Shown here piece after piece: positions 1 through 6,645 of a DNA stretch of 7,742 nt. The notes beneath the pieces were generated by a model. The model had not been told where the DNA came from, made no database searches, and saw nothing but the letters and a program-made list of their open reading frames with translations. The stretch is from NCBI GenBank assembly GCA_028707745.1, contig JAQWAJ010000067.1, forward strand, positions 1 to 7,742, given 5' to 3'. Every line of letters begins with the position of its first letter. Position 1 is the first letter of the stretch. Both the position numbers and the translations under genes were made by a program. Origin of the DNA: Bacteroidales bacterium. GTDB lineage: Bacteria; Bacteroidota; Bacteroidia; Bacteroidales; UBA12481.

Positions 1-555
1 CAACGTGCCGGGCAGCTGGGTCTCGACCGGCTAAATTTCCATCCCGGGAGCCATCTTCAGAAAATATCCGAAGAGGATTGTTTGAAAACCATTGCCGAAT
101 CAGTGAACATCACGTTGGGAAAAACCATAGGAGTGACGGCAGTTTTGGAAAATACGGCAGGACAGGGAAGCAATGTCGGCTATACCTTTGAACAACTACG
201 TTTCATCATTGATCTGATCGAGGATAAATCCCGGATCGGGGTTTGCATCGATACCGCCCATGCCTATTCAGCCGGATATAACCTGAAAACCGCCGAAGGG
301 TTTGAGGATGTTTTCCGCAGGTTCGATGAGATCATCGGTTTTAAATATCTCAGGGGGATGCACATCAATGACTCGAAAAAAGAGTTCCGGTCACGCGTTG
401 ACCGCCATGAAAGCCTGGGGCAGGGCACTATCGGATGGGACCTGTTCAGATCCATCATGAAAGACCCGCGGTTCGACAATATCCCGCTGATCCTCGAAAC
501 CCCTGATCAGGAGATCTGGGCCGAGGAAATCAGTAAATTGAAGAACCTGATGTAA
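1..555 (+). CDS. nfo: Endonuclease IV (AP endonuclease), 5'-truncated by window edge
   Basis: Endonuclease IV cleaves the phosphodiester bond 5' of abasic sites during base-excision repair, using a trinuclear zinc centre. The frame is open from base 1 and gives 184 residues; the family is about 280, so roughly the first 95 are missing to the left. TTG at 82 is an internal codon, because clear family sequence (LNFHPGSHL, residues 11-19) lies before it. Nearly all family zinc ligands are visible in order: His14 in NFHPGS, Glu50 in [10 protein letters not shown], Asp and His in CIDTAHA, His in RGMHIND, Asp and His in SRVDRHES, and Glu in LILETPD. Only the first ligand (His69 in E. coli) lies outside the window. 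The resemblance to E. coli Nfo, recalled from memory, runs through to the C-terminal WAEEI. The protein looks intact and cytosolic. It converges with the glycosidase gene 11 bp away, with no hairpin terminator between them. Confidence 0.97.
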   Translation, partial: QRAGQLGLDRLNFHPGSHLQKISEEDCLKTIAESVNITLGKTIGVTAVLENTAGQGSNVGYTFEQLRFIIDLIEDKSRIGVCIDTAHAYSAGYNLKTAEGFEDVFRRFDEIIGFKYLRGMHINDSKKEFRSRVDRHESLGQGTIGWDLFRSIMKDPRFDNIPLILETPDQEIWAEEISKLKNLM

Positions 556-566
556 AAGGTCCTCCG

Positions 567-1856
567 CTATTTATCGAGCTTCAGAAGCATCCACTTGTCG
601 AACAGAATTCCTTCGAGAACATTCTGTATGCAGAAGTTCCATCCGAGAAATCCGATGAACTTGCCATTGGCATCCACATGATTGTCGTCGGGAGCAAGCG
701 GGGCGCCAGTTTCAGCATGGTAGTCCTCATGCATGGATCCGTACTTCCGGAGGTCATTTAACAACAGTGTGCCAAGTGTATTGCCCAGCCAGGCAATTTC
801 CTTATCAAATCCATAATTCTTTAAAGCAATCGAATACAGATAGTTGGCAATAGGCCACACCGGTCCCTGCCAGTTGGAGAACGGAATGATGATATTCTTG
901 TTGTTATAATCGACATCGGCTTTTGAAAGCGACCGGAACCCGAATTCCGCCTTCATGTGATCGGGGTTGATCAGATAGCGGCGGATCATTTCAGCGCCTT
1001 TCTTTTGCGGGGCGATGCTCTCCAGGAGCGGTATAAACGAAGAGTAGCTTACTCGTTTATAAAATACTCCGGTCTCCCGGTCCACATTGTAATAAATCTG
1101 ATCTTCCTCACACCAGAGCGTTTTGTTGATGGCTTTTTTCAATGCATCCGCTTTTGCCCGAAGCATGGCTGCATCATCCTTCTTACCCAGTTTTTCGGCA
1201 ATGTTTCCCTGAGCAATCAGTTCGCGCAGCTGCCAGGTGCTGGCATCACAGGCCAGAAACGAACGTTTATCATCAGTAAAATAGTTCAGGGCAGGATTAT
1301 TGTCGGCCCCGCTCTGCATGGCCAGATCCCAGTAATAGAGACCGTATTTCGGATCGAACTGAGTTTTATCCCGATATTCCAAAACCTTCATCATGGCAGC
1401 ATAATGCGGCTCGATCCAGCTAAAATCGTTCAGTTTTACTGATGCCAGCCAAACTCCCTGTGCCAGGAAAGGCTTCATCGAAAACTTACCGAAAATCTGA
1501 CGGGGGCCCTTTGTGGTGGCACAACCCGACACATATCCGGTACTATCGATCCCCTCGATGAGATTCAATGCCCAATATTTCAGATATTCAGGTTTTCCGA
1601 CACTGGCCAGATGGTTTCCGATGAAGAACCCGTCCCAGTCCCACATCTGTTTGTAAAATCCCCCTGGTATCAAATACGGGTATTTCAGATATCCCTCGGC
1701 AGGCTGGATAACCTGATGCTGCAGCTGCCGGTACCGCGTGGATAAGCTGTCGTAAAGAATTCTGGTTGCAGAATTCTGAGCGCCGGCATTTTCGTTACTC
1801 TGCATAATCGTCATGGCGAATACACTAATTATCAATATTTTGTATAATTTCATCAT
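567..1856 (-). CDS. Secreted GH63/trehalase-like (alpha/alpha)6-barrel glycoside hydrolase
   Basis: This 429-residue protein resembles GH63-type inverting glycosidases (mannosylglycerate/glucosylglycerate hydrolases and relatives) and, more distantly, GH37 trehalases. Residues 1-26 look like a Sec signal peptide: Lys3 and Lys6, a hydrophobic stretch at 7-18, and a plausible cleavage site after AGA (24-26). A periplasmic or secreted location is therefore likely. Family hallmarks are MWDWDGFF (71-78), QSGADNNPAL (181-190) with Asp185 as probable general acid, NWQGPVWPIANY (328-339), and MHEDYHAETG (375-384) with Glu377 as probable base. The catalytic roles are inferred by analogy. Length fits the short single-domain members rather than large eukaryotic glucosidase I. 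The substrate cannot be read from sequence; alpha-glucosides or alpha-mannosides of small molecules, or trimmed glycans, are possible. There are two adjacent Met codons; the first (1856) is used. It diverges from tpx. Confidence 0.86.
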   Translation of the reverse strand: MMKLYKILIISVFAMTIMQSNENAGAQNSATRILYDSLSTRYRQLQHQVIQPAEGYLKYPYLIPGGFYKQMWDWDGFFIGNHLASVGKPEYLKYWALNLIEGIDSTGYVSGCATTKGPRQIFGKFSMKPFLAQGVWLASVKLNDFSWIEPHYAAMMKVLEYRDKTQFDPKYGLYYWDLAMQSGADNNPALNYFTDDKRSFLACDASTWQLRELIAQGNIAEKLGKKDDAAMLRAKADALKKAINKTLWCEEDQIYYNVDRETGVFYKRVSYSSFIPLLESIAPQKKGAEMIRRYLINPDHMKAEFGFRSLSKADVDYNNKNIIIPFSNWQGPVWPIANYLYSIALKNYGFDKEIAWLGNTLGTLLLNDLRKYGSMHEDYHAETGAPLAPDDNHVDANGKFIGFLGWNFCIQNVLEGILFDKWMLLKLDK

Positions 1857-1872
1857 TAAATAATTGATTTGA

Positions 1873-1906
1873 CGAATTTAGACAATAAACAATTGGACTT
1901 TTCAAT
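1873..1906 (-). promoter_or_regulatory. Candidate Bacteroidota promoter for the glycosidase gene
   Basis: On the - strand, TAAATTCG (1880 to 1873) matches the Bacteroidota -7 box TAnnTTTG except for one base. ATTG (1906 to 1903) could serve as the -33 TTTG box, with a 22-bp spacer, slightly longer than the usual 19-21. The box ends 16 nt before the ATG, giving a short leader. The whole 91-bp divergent spacer is AT-rich. No equally good box was found on the + strand for tpx. Confidence 0.33.
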
Positions 1907-1947
1907 CGTAATAGAAGTATTAATAACACTGAAAAAAGTAAAGCATT

Positions 1948-2445
1948 ATGGCAACCATAAATTTTAAAGGTACTCCCATCTCCACCCTGGGTAATCTTCC
2001 TAAAGCAGGTGAGCAGTTAAAGGATTTCGATCTGATTACCAATGGATTGGCTCATGTTTCCCTAAAGGACTTTGCCGGTAAAAAACTGGTTTTGAATATC
2101 TTTCCAAGTCTGGATACCGGTGTTTGCGCCGCTTCGGTGAGAACATTCAACAAAGCCGCTGCCGGACTGAAAGACACAAAAGTTCTGTGCATATCGAGGG
2201 ACCTTCCGTTTGCCCAGTCGCGTTTTTGTGGAGCGGAAGGCATTGAAAATGCCATCACCCTCTCCGACTTTGCGACCGGAAAATTCGGTAAGGATTATCA
2301 GTTGGAAATGACATCGGGTCCGCTGGCATTCCTGCATTCGCGTGCCGTGATCGTTGCCGATGCCCATGGTAAGATTCTCTATTCGGAACAGGTTCCCGAA
2401 ATCACTCAGGAACCGGATTACGAAAAGGCGCTGGCGGCGTTGTAA
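1948..2445 (+). CDS. tpx: Thiol peroxidase (Tpx, atypical 2-Cys peroxiredoxin)
   Basis: Tpx reduces hydrogen peroxide and alkyl hydroperoxides with electrons from thioredoxin. The 165 residues match the family end to end (E. coli Tpx is 168). Peroxidatic Cys60 lies in FPSLDTGVCAASVR (52-65) and resolving Cys94 in DLPFAQSRFCGAEG (85-98). This is the spacing of the intramolecular disulfide in atypical 2-Cys enzymes. Cys81 (VLCIS) and Arg132 are also family positions. There is no signal peptide, so the protein is cytosolic. The ATG at 1948 follows an A-rich stretch (GAAAAAAGTAAAG) rather than a strong Shine-Dalgarno. The C-terminus (EPDYEKALAAL) ends one to three residues earlier than many homologues, and a heptamer repeat starts at the next base, so the repeat may have set the end of the gene. 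It is probably monocistronic and diverges from the glycosidase. Confidence 0.97.
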   Translation: MATINFKGTPISTLGNLPKAGEQLKDFDLITNGLAHVSLKDFAGKKLVLNIFPSLDTGVCAASVRTFNKAAAGLKDTKVLCISRDLPFAQSRFCGAEGIENAITLSDFATGKFGKDYQLEMTSGPLAFLHSRAVIVADAHGKILYSEQVPEITQEPDYEKALAAL

Positions 2446-2571
2446 GGGCGAAGGGCGAAGGGCGAAGGGCAAAGGGCGAAGGGCAAAGGGCGAAGGGCAA
2501 AGGGCGTAGGGCAAAGGGCGTAGGGCGAAGGGCGTAGGGCGAAGGGCGAAGGGCAAAGGGCGAAGGGCAAG
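2446..2571 (+). repeat. Heptanucleotide tandem array, 18 units of GGGCRWA
   Basis: Eighteen contiguous 7-bp units start at the base after the tpx stop codon. Three variants occur: A = GGGCGAA, B = GGGCAAA, C = GGGCGTA. The last unit ends GGGCAAG. Read as 14-bp dimers from 2446 the order is AA, AB, AB, AB, CB, CA, CA, AB, AB, so identical dimers sit side by side, as expected from slippage or recombination in 14-bp steps. There are eighteen evenly spaced GGG runs with 4-nt gaps on the + strand, enough for several consecutive G-quadruplexes in DNA or in the tpx 3' UTR. A - strand reading frame through it encodes low-complexity PFALRP-like sequence and is not a gene. Confidence 0.97.
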
Positions 2572-2587
2572 AACAGAGCTCCTGTCA

Positions 2588-2605
2588 TTCCCGCGAAAGC
2601 GGGAA
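2588..2605. repeat. Perfect hairpin (7-bp stem, GAAA loop), REP-like
   Basis: TTCCCGC (2588-2594) pairs perfectly with GCGGGAA (2599-2605) around a GAAA tetraloop, which as RNA would be a GNRA loop. No T-tract follows, so it is not a typical intrinsic terminator, though it may protect or pause the tpx transcript. It resembles the widespread family of dispersed ATTCCCGCG...GCGGGAAT dyads seen in many bacterial genomes (from memory). That makes it a probable dispersed repeat lodged between tpx and the methyltransferase gene. Confidence 0.7.
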
Positions 2606-2631
2606 CCTTGTCCCTACGTACCGAGGCTTCC

Positions 2632-2658
2632 TTGTGTTAAATACTAGCGTTATCTTTG
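2632..2658 (+). promoter_or_regulatory. Bacteroidota promoter directly abutting the methyltransferase ATG
   Basis: TATCTTTG (2651-2658) is an exact TAnnTTTG -7 box. The best -33 candidate is TTG at 2632-2634, 16 bp upstream, which is short for the family. The box ends only 4 nt before the ATG at 2663. With the usual geometry the transcript would start at about the ATG itself, implying a leaderless mRNA or a very short leader. Confidence 0.5.
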
Positions 2659-2662
2659 CTGA

Positions 2663-3838
2663 ATGGAACACAACCCCGCCGAAATCTTTTTCGATAAACT
2701 GTCACAGGTTATCGACCGCAAAGAACTGATCAAGCTGGTCATCAGCAATCAGAAGAGTAAGTCATCTGATTTGCAGAACATTATTATCACCATCGCACAG
2801 TTAAAGCGGGGGTACCGGCTGAATTTTGTTTACCGGCACAAGACTAAGGACATCACCAAAAATTATGAGTTTACTGAAGGCATTGAACTGATCAGGAAAG
2901 CCCTGGTAACGGACTTCCATAATGCAGACCTGTTCTCGAATCTCGAAAACACCAGTTTGATTACCACTCCTGCCGGGAAAGTGAAGATGAGCGTTCATCC
3001 GCCAACCATGAGACCGGTTGAAGAGTTCCATCACGATAAAGTGAAATCGAGGGTGATCAATACCGTTGGCAATATCTATCTGCGGGAGCTGGAGATCACT
3101 AACGCCAATTGGGAAGTCAGGCGCGAAATGAGCGATAAGTACAAACAGATCAACCGGTACATCGAGTTACTCGAACCAGAAATCAAAGATTTAACTTTAC
3201 CGTCTGGCTATCATGTTGTTGATATGGGGTCTGGTAAAGGATACCTGACGTTTGCACTCTACGATTATCTGGCCAATACGCTAGGGAAAGTCCCGGTAAT
3301 GACCGGTGTTGAATACCGCGATGATCTGGTTAATACCTGCAATATGATCGCCGGAAAGGCAAAATTCAGTCAGCTTAGATTCATAGCCGGCACCATCGAA
3401 AAAGTTGAGTTAGAAAAGATTGATATTCTGATTGCCCTGCATGCTTGTGACACCGCTACCGATGATGCTATTTACAGAGGGATTACCTCCGGTGCGGCGC
3501 TGATCGTATGTGCACCCTGCTGCCACAAACAGGTCCGGAAAGAGATGAACGTAACCGGCGAACTCGGCAATATCGTTAAATACGGGATTTTAAAAGAACG
3601 CCAGGCCGAGATCATTACCGATACCATCCGGGCAATGATTCTGGAGGCATTCGGGTATAAAACCAAGGTATTTGAATTCATCTCCACCGAGCATACGCCC
3701 AAAAACGTGATGATCGTAGGCCGTAAAATGGTGCAGGAAAATCCGGATAAACAAAAGATTTTCAATGAGATCAAGGCCATACGGGATATTTTCGGGATCG
3801 GCAAGCATTATCTCGAAAACCTGCTTCTGCTCAAGTAG
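2663..3838 (+). CDS. SAM-dependent methyltransferase, Methyltransf_32 type, substrate unknown
   Basis: This 391-residue cytosolic protein has a family-specific N-terminal part (about 1-150) and a Rossmann-fold class I methyltransferase domain (about 155-355). The SAM-binding motif I is VVDMGSGKGYLTF (185-197), followed by an acidic residue in GVEYRDD (215-221) suited to the SAM ribose. ALHACDTATDDAI (258-270) and CAPCCHKQ (283-290) are the signatures shared, as I recall them, with Methyltransf_32 proteins such as METTL25 and GSTCD relatives. TPKNVMIVG (345-353) closes the domain. Cys283, Cys286, Cys287 and His288 could bind metal or a substrate, but this is only inference. There is no signal peptide or membrane segment. 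No other start lies near the ATG at 2663; the next Met is residue 109. It is probably monocistronic and converges with prfC across a 36-bp gap. Confidence 0.86.
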   Translation: MEHNPAEIFFDKLSQVIDRKELIKLVISNQKSKSSDLQNIIITIAQLKRGYRLNFVYRHKTKDITKNYEFTEGIELIRKALVTDFHNADLFSNLENTSLITTPAGKVKMSVHPPTMRPVEEFHHDKVKSRVINTVGNIYLRELEITNANWEVRREMSDKYKQINRYIELLEPEIKDLTLPSGYHVVDMGSGKGYLTFALYDYLANTLGKVPVMTGVEYRDDLVNTCNMIAGKAKFSQLRFIAGTIEKVELEKIDILIALHACDTATDDAIYRGITSGAALIVCAPCCHKQVRKEMNVTGELGNIVKYGILKERQAEIITDTIRAMILEAFGYKTKVFEFISTEHTPKNVMIVGRKMVQENPDKQKIFNEIKAIRDIFGIGKHYLENLLLLK

Positions 3839-3874
3839 GGACGCACAATGTGGCGACTAATCGAGCCTCTTCCG

Positions 3875-5461
3875 TTAAGAAATTTTGTATTCCGAGGTAA
3901 TATGGAACACCAGCGCCGGGTAAACCTCTTTGGTTACCTTGAAATGCCATTCGCTTTCGGCCATGAATACCGGTCGGTCATCCTTATCCAACGTGATGTG
4001 CTGCGCATTGATCGACAGAAATTTATTCAGTTGTGCCTTGTCTTTTGAGGATACCCAGAATGCCTTGTACAGGCGGAGCGGCTGAAATATACAGGAAGCG
4101 CTGTATTCATGCAGCAGTCTGAACTGGATCACCTCAAACTGAAGCTCCCCAACCGTTCCGATGATCTTTACATTTCCGGGCTGGCGAATGAACAACTGGG
4201 CAACTCCCTCATCTGAAAGTTGCCTGACGCCCTTCTCGAGCTGCTTGGTTTTAAAAGGATCCTTGTTGATCAGCTCTTTGAAGATCTCCGGCGAGAAGCT
4301 CGGAATGCCCTTAAACGCCATCATCTCGCCTTCGGTCAGCGTATCACCGATCTTGAAATTTCCAGTATCGTATAGTCCGACGACATCCCCGGGGAATGCC
4401 TCTTCAACGATATTCTTCTCGTTGGCCATAAAACTCGTCGGACTCGAAAACCGCAGTTTCTTATCCAGGCGGGTATGATAATAAAACTTGTTCCGTTCGA
4501 ACCGCCCTGAAACGATCCGGCAAAAAGCGATCCGGTCGCGATGTTTCGGATCGATATTGGCATGGATTTTAAAGACAAATCCGGTAAACTCATTCTCCTC
4601 CGGTCTCACTTCACGCACAGCGGTGAATCGGGGCTGAGGTGCGGGGGCTATCGAGATAAAGGTATCGAGTAACTCTTTAACACCGAACGTATTGATTGCG
4701 CTCCCAAAAAATACCGGCGCCAGATAACCCTCACTGTAAAGTTCCTGATCGAACTGCTCATAGGCGCTTTCGATCAGCTCGACATCTTTTCTCAGGTGGT
4801 CGGCTGATCCGGCTCCCACACGCTTGTCGAGCTCGGGACTGTCGAGATTCTCGATGGAATAAACATCCTCCGATATCCGGGTCATATTTGCCGTAAACAA
4901 CTGCAACTGTTTGGAATACAGATTGTAGACACCCTTAAATCCGGCGCCCATGCCGATGGGCCAGGTAAGCGGACGGGTGTTAATGCTCAGTTCCTGCTCG
5001 ATATTGTGCAGTAAATCAAAAGGATCGATGCCCTCGCGGTCGAGTTTGTTGATGAAAATGATCACCGGGGTATGTCGCATCCGGCATACCTCCATCAGTT
5101 TGCGGGTTTGTTCCTCGACGCCCTTCACACAGTCGACCACCAGGATCACGCTGTCGACAGCCGTTAAGGTCCGGTAAGTATCCTCTGCAAAATCCTTATG
5201 GCCCGGGGTATCGAGAATATTGATTTTGAAACCTTCATATTCAAATCCCATCACCGATGTTGCCACCGAGATGCCGCGCTGTTTCTCGATTTCCATGAAA
5301 TCGGAAGTGGCGGTTTTGGTGATTTTGTTCATCTTGACAGCGCCTGCTGTCTGAATGGCGCCGCCAAATAACAATATTTTCTCGGTCAGCGTCGTTTTTC
5401 CGGCATCCGGGTGACTGATGATCCCGAATGTTCGTCTTCTGCTAATTTCTTCTTGATTCAA
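3875..5461 (-). CDS. prfC: Peptide chain release factor 3 (RF3)
   Basis: RF3 is the translational GTPase that recycles RF1/RF2 from the ribosome after peptide release. GTPase motifs, numbered from the chosen start, are SHPDAGKTT (16-24, P-loop), RGIS (62-65), DTPGH (84-88), NKLD (138-141) and GSAIN (253-257). Domain II includes [19 protein letters not shown], and the C-terminal part has [21 protein letters not shown] before the G2 motif separates RF3 from EF-G and LepA. The frame is open to a GTG at 5515, which would add 18 residues unlike the family. I prefer TTG at 5461: it gives 528 residues (E. coli RF3 has 529), places the start just before the conserved EEISRRRTF, and lies 20 nt after a -7-like box. 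The start is uncertain; the gene identity is not. Confidence 0.95.
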   Translation of the reverse strand: MNQEEISRRRTFGIISHPDAGKTTLTEKILLFGGAIQTAGAVKMNKITKTATSDFMEIEKQRGISVATSVMGFEYEGFKINILDTPGHKDFAEDTYRTLTAVDSVILVVDCVKGVEEQTRKLMEVCRMRHTPVIIFINKLDREGIDPFDLLHNIEQELSINTRPLTWPIGMGAGFKGVYNLYSKQLQLFTANMTRISEDVYSIENLDSPELDKRVGAGSADHLRKDVELIESAYEQFDQELYSEGYLAPVFFGSAINTFGVKELLDTFISIAPAPQPRFTAVREVRPEENEFTGFVFKIHANIDPKHRDRIAFCRIVSGRFERNKFYYHTRLDKKLRFSSPTSFMANEKNIVEEAFPGDVVGLYDTGNFKIGDTLTEGEMMAFKGIPSFSPEIFKELINKDPFKTKQLEKGVRQLSDEGVAQLFIRQPGNVKIIGTVGELQFEVIQFRLLHEYSASCIFQPLRLYKAFWVSSKDKAQLNKFLSINAQHITLDKDDRPVFMAESEWHFKVTKEVYPALVFHITSEYKIS

Positions 5462-5481
5462 CGTATTCAGATAATTGGGCA

Positions 5482-5513
5482 CAAAGGAACGAAATTTTAG
5501 CTCAGGGCGCAAC
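5482..5513 (-). promoter_or_regulatory. Candidate prfC promoter inside the longer reading frame
   Basis: On the - strand, TTCCTTTG (5489 to 5482) matches TAnnTTTG at all but one defined base. GTTG (5513 to 5510) matches the -33 TTTG in three of four bases, and the spacer is 20 bp, the family optimum. It would make a leader of about 15-20 nt before the TTG at 5461. This argues against the GTG at 5515 as start codon. Confidence 0.4.
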
Positions 5514-5535
5514 ACTGACCAGTCGCGACTTCAGT
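5514..5535. promoter_or_regulatory. Imperfect dyad between prfC and the FISUMP gene
   Basis: AGTCGCGACT (5521-5530) is a perfect 10-bp palindrome. Its flanks are also complementary: ACTGA (5514-5518) and TCAGT (5531-5535), with an unpaired CC on the left. The dyad lies just upstream of the candidate prfC promoter and about 20 bp upstream of the divergent -7 box. It could be an operator or a hairpin; no regulator is recognised. Confidence 0.35.
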
Positions 5536-5555
5536 CCGGGGTATGATCGGTTATG

Positions 5556-5573
5556 TTATCTTTGTTATCTGTG
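5556..5573 (+). promoter_or_regulatory. Tandem -7 boxes upstream of the FISUMP lipoprotein gene
   Basis: TTATCTTTG (5556-5564) is followed directly by TTATCTGTG (5565-5573). The first contains an exact TAnnTTTG -7 box (5557-5564) and the second a one-mismatch copy (5566-5573). No TTTG -33 box lies at the expected distance. Transcription from the first box would leave a leader of roughly 20-25 nt before the ATG at 5591. Confidence 0.5.
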
Positions 5574-5590
5574 TTGTAATGCGAATCTAA

Positions 5591-6598
5591 ATGAAACGAC
5601 AAAACTCCATCTGGTTAAATACCCTGGCGATCATATTATTGATCACAGTAATAATCCCATCCTGCAAGAAAGAGCCAATCGATACCACATTACCGACCGT
5701 AGTGACGTCGCCTATAACTGACTCCTCTGCGCAAACGGTAACGGCCGGCGGCGATGTGACCGATGACGGGGGCGAAAAAGTGACACACAGAGGCGTTTGC
5801 TGGGCAGTGAATCCGACGCCAACCATCGACGACAGTATAACCAAAGACGGGAGCGGTACAGGTCCATTTGTCAGTATCATGAAAGGTCTATCTCCCGGGA
5901 AAAACTATTATTACAGGGCCTATGCAACCAACGCCATAGGGACTGCCTACGGATCGGCCATCAGCATAACCACCAACAGTGTGCAAGCCGGAACTGACAG
6001 CATTTACGATGCACGCAGCAGTCGTTACTATCGCACCCAGATCATCGGCTCCCAGACCTGGATGGCTGAGAACCTGGCGTATCTCCCGACCGTGTGGGGA
6101 CAGGATACGGGCTCATTGACTGAGCCCTTCTATTATGTTTACGGATACGACAGCACCCTGGTGGATATTGCCACGGATTCAGCCAACTTTAAAGCCTATG
6201 GCGTTCTTTACAACTGGCCGGCTGCGTTGAGCGCCTGTATACCTGGCTGGCATCTGCCTACTGTTGATGACTGGAAAGTACTGATCGAAACTATTGGGGC
6301 ACCAGCCGGAGGAAAGCTGAAAGAGATCGGCAACACCACCAAAGACCCACAGAAAGCGCACTGGGAATCCCCAAATACCGGCGCTACCAATGAAAGCGGA
6401 TTCAACGGTCTGCCGGGTGGCGAGCGATACAGTCGCGGTGGATTCCGGTACCTTCATCAATACGGAGCCTACTGGACTGCAACGGCACACAATGACACCA
6501 CCACCTGGGTCAAACATCTGTATTACAACAACATTCAGCTCAGCCAGGATTGGTTCAGCAACGCAAATGGTTTTTCGGTGCGGTGCGTGAAGGATTAA
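5591..6598 (+). CDS. FISUMP-domain lipoprotein with an Ig/fn3-like module
   Basis: This 335-residue envelope protein starts with a lipoprotein signal: Lys2, Arg3, a hydrophobic stretch at 7-22 and a lipobox IPSC with Cys25 as the acylated residue, followed by KKEP. Residues about 35-128 form a beta-sandwich module of the kind repeated in Bacteroidota surface proteins (TAGGDVTDDGG, HRGVCWA, TGPF, LSPGKNYYYRAYATNAIGTAYG). Residues about 137-335 form a FISUMP domain (Fibrobacter succinogenes major paralogous domain, TIGR02145): Y..QIIGSQTWMAENLAY (147-164), YGVLYNWPAAL (203-213), CIPGWHLPTVDDW (216-228), SGFNGLPGGERY (269-280), YWTATAHND (294-302) and GFSVRCVKD (327-335). Cys216 and Cys332 may pair. 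The function of FISUMP proteins is unknown; surface adhesion or binding is a guess. The gene has its own promoter, diverges from prfC and is followed 47 bp on by the hydrolase gene. Confidence 0.93.
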   Translation: MKRQNSIWLNTLAIILLITVIIPSCKKEPIDTTLPTVVTSPITDSSAQTVTAGGDVTDDGGEKVTHRGVCWAVNPTPTIDDSITKDGSGTGPFVSIMKGLSPGKNYYYRAYATNAIGTAYGSAISITTNSVQAGTDSIYDARSSRYYRTQIIGSQTWMAENLAYLPTVWGQDTGSLTEPFYYVYGYDSTLVDIATDSANFKAYGVLYNWPAALSACIPGWHLPTVDDWKVLIETIGAPAGGKLKEIGNTTKDPQKAHWESPNTGATNESGFNGLPGGERYSRGGFRYLHQYGAYWTATAHNDTTTWVKHLYYNNIQLSQDWFSNANGFSVRCVKD

Positions 6599-6599
6599 G

Positions 6600-6627
6600 A
6601 AGTACTTAGAATGCCTAAAGTACTTAA
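6600..6627. repeat. Degenerate 9-bp tandem repeat, three units
   Basis: AGTACTTAG (6601-6609), AATGCCTAA (6610-6618) and AGTACTTAA (6619-6627) form a 9-bp-period array starting 2 bp after the FISUMP stop codon. The outer units differ at one base. The palindrome AAGTACTT occurs twice (6600-6607 and 6618-6625), exactly 18 bp apart. The array fills more than half of the 47-bp gap before the hydrolase gene. It could be a protein-binding site or a spreading intergenic repeat. Confidence 0.65.
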
Positions 6628-6645
6628 AGTTAAAATACAAAAAAA

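Noticed and set aside
556..566. Shared terminator between nfo and the glycosidase gene
   Set aside because: The 11-bp gap shows no inverted repeat; nothing supports a terminator there.
957..1442. 161-codon + strand frame within the glycosidase gene
   Set aside because: It is antisense to a well-supported GH63-like coding region and has no recognisable domain.
2062..2556. A 164-codon frame on the - strand beginning with PFALRP-type repeats
   Set aside because: It is the heptamer array translated (7 bp x 3 = 21 bp gives a 7-residue repeat), then runs antisense through tpx. No family resemblance outside the repeat.
2588..2605. Intrinsic terminator for tpx
   Set aside because: The stem is perfect but is followed by CCTTGTCCC rather than a T-run.
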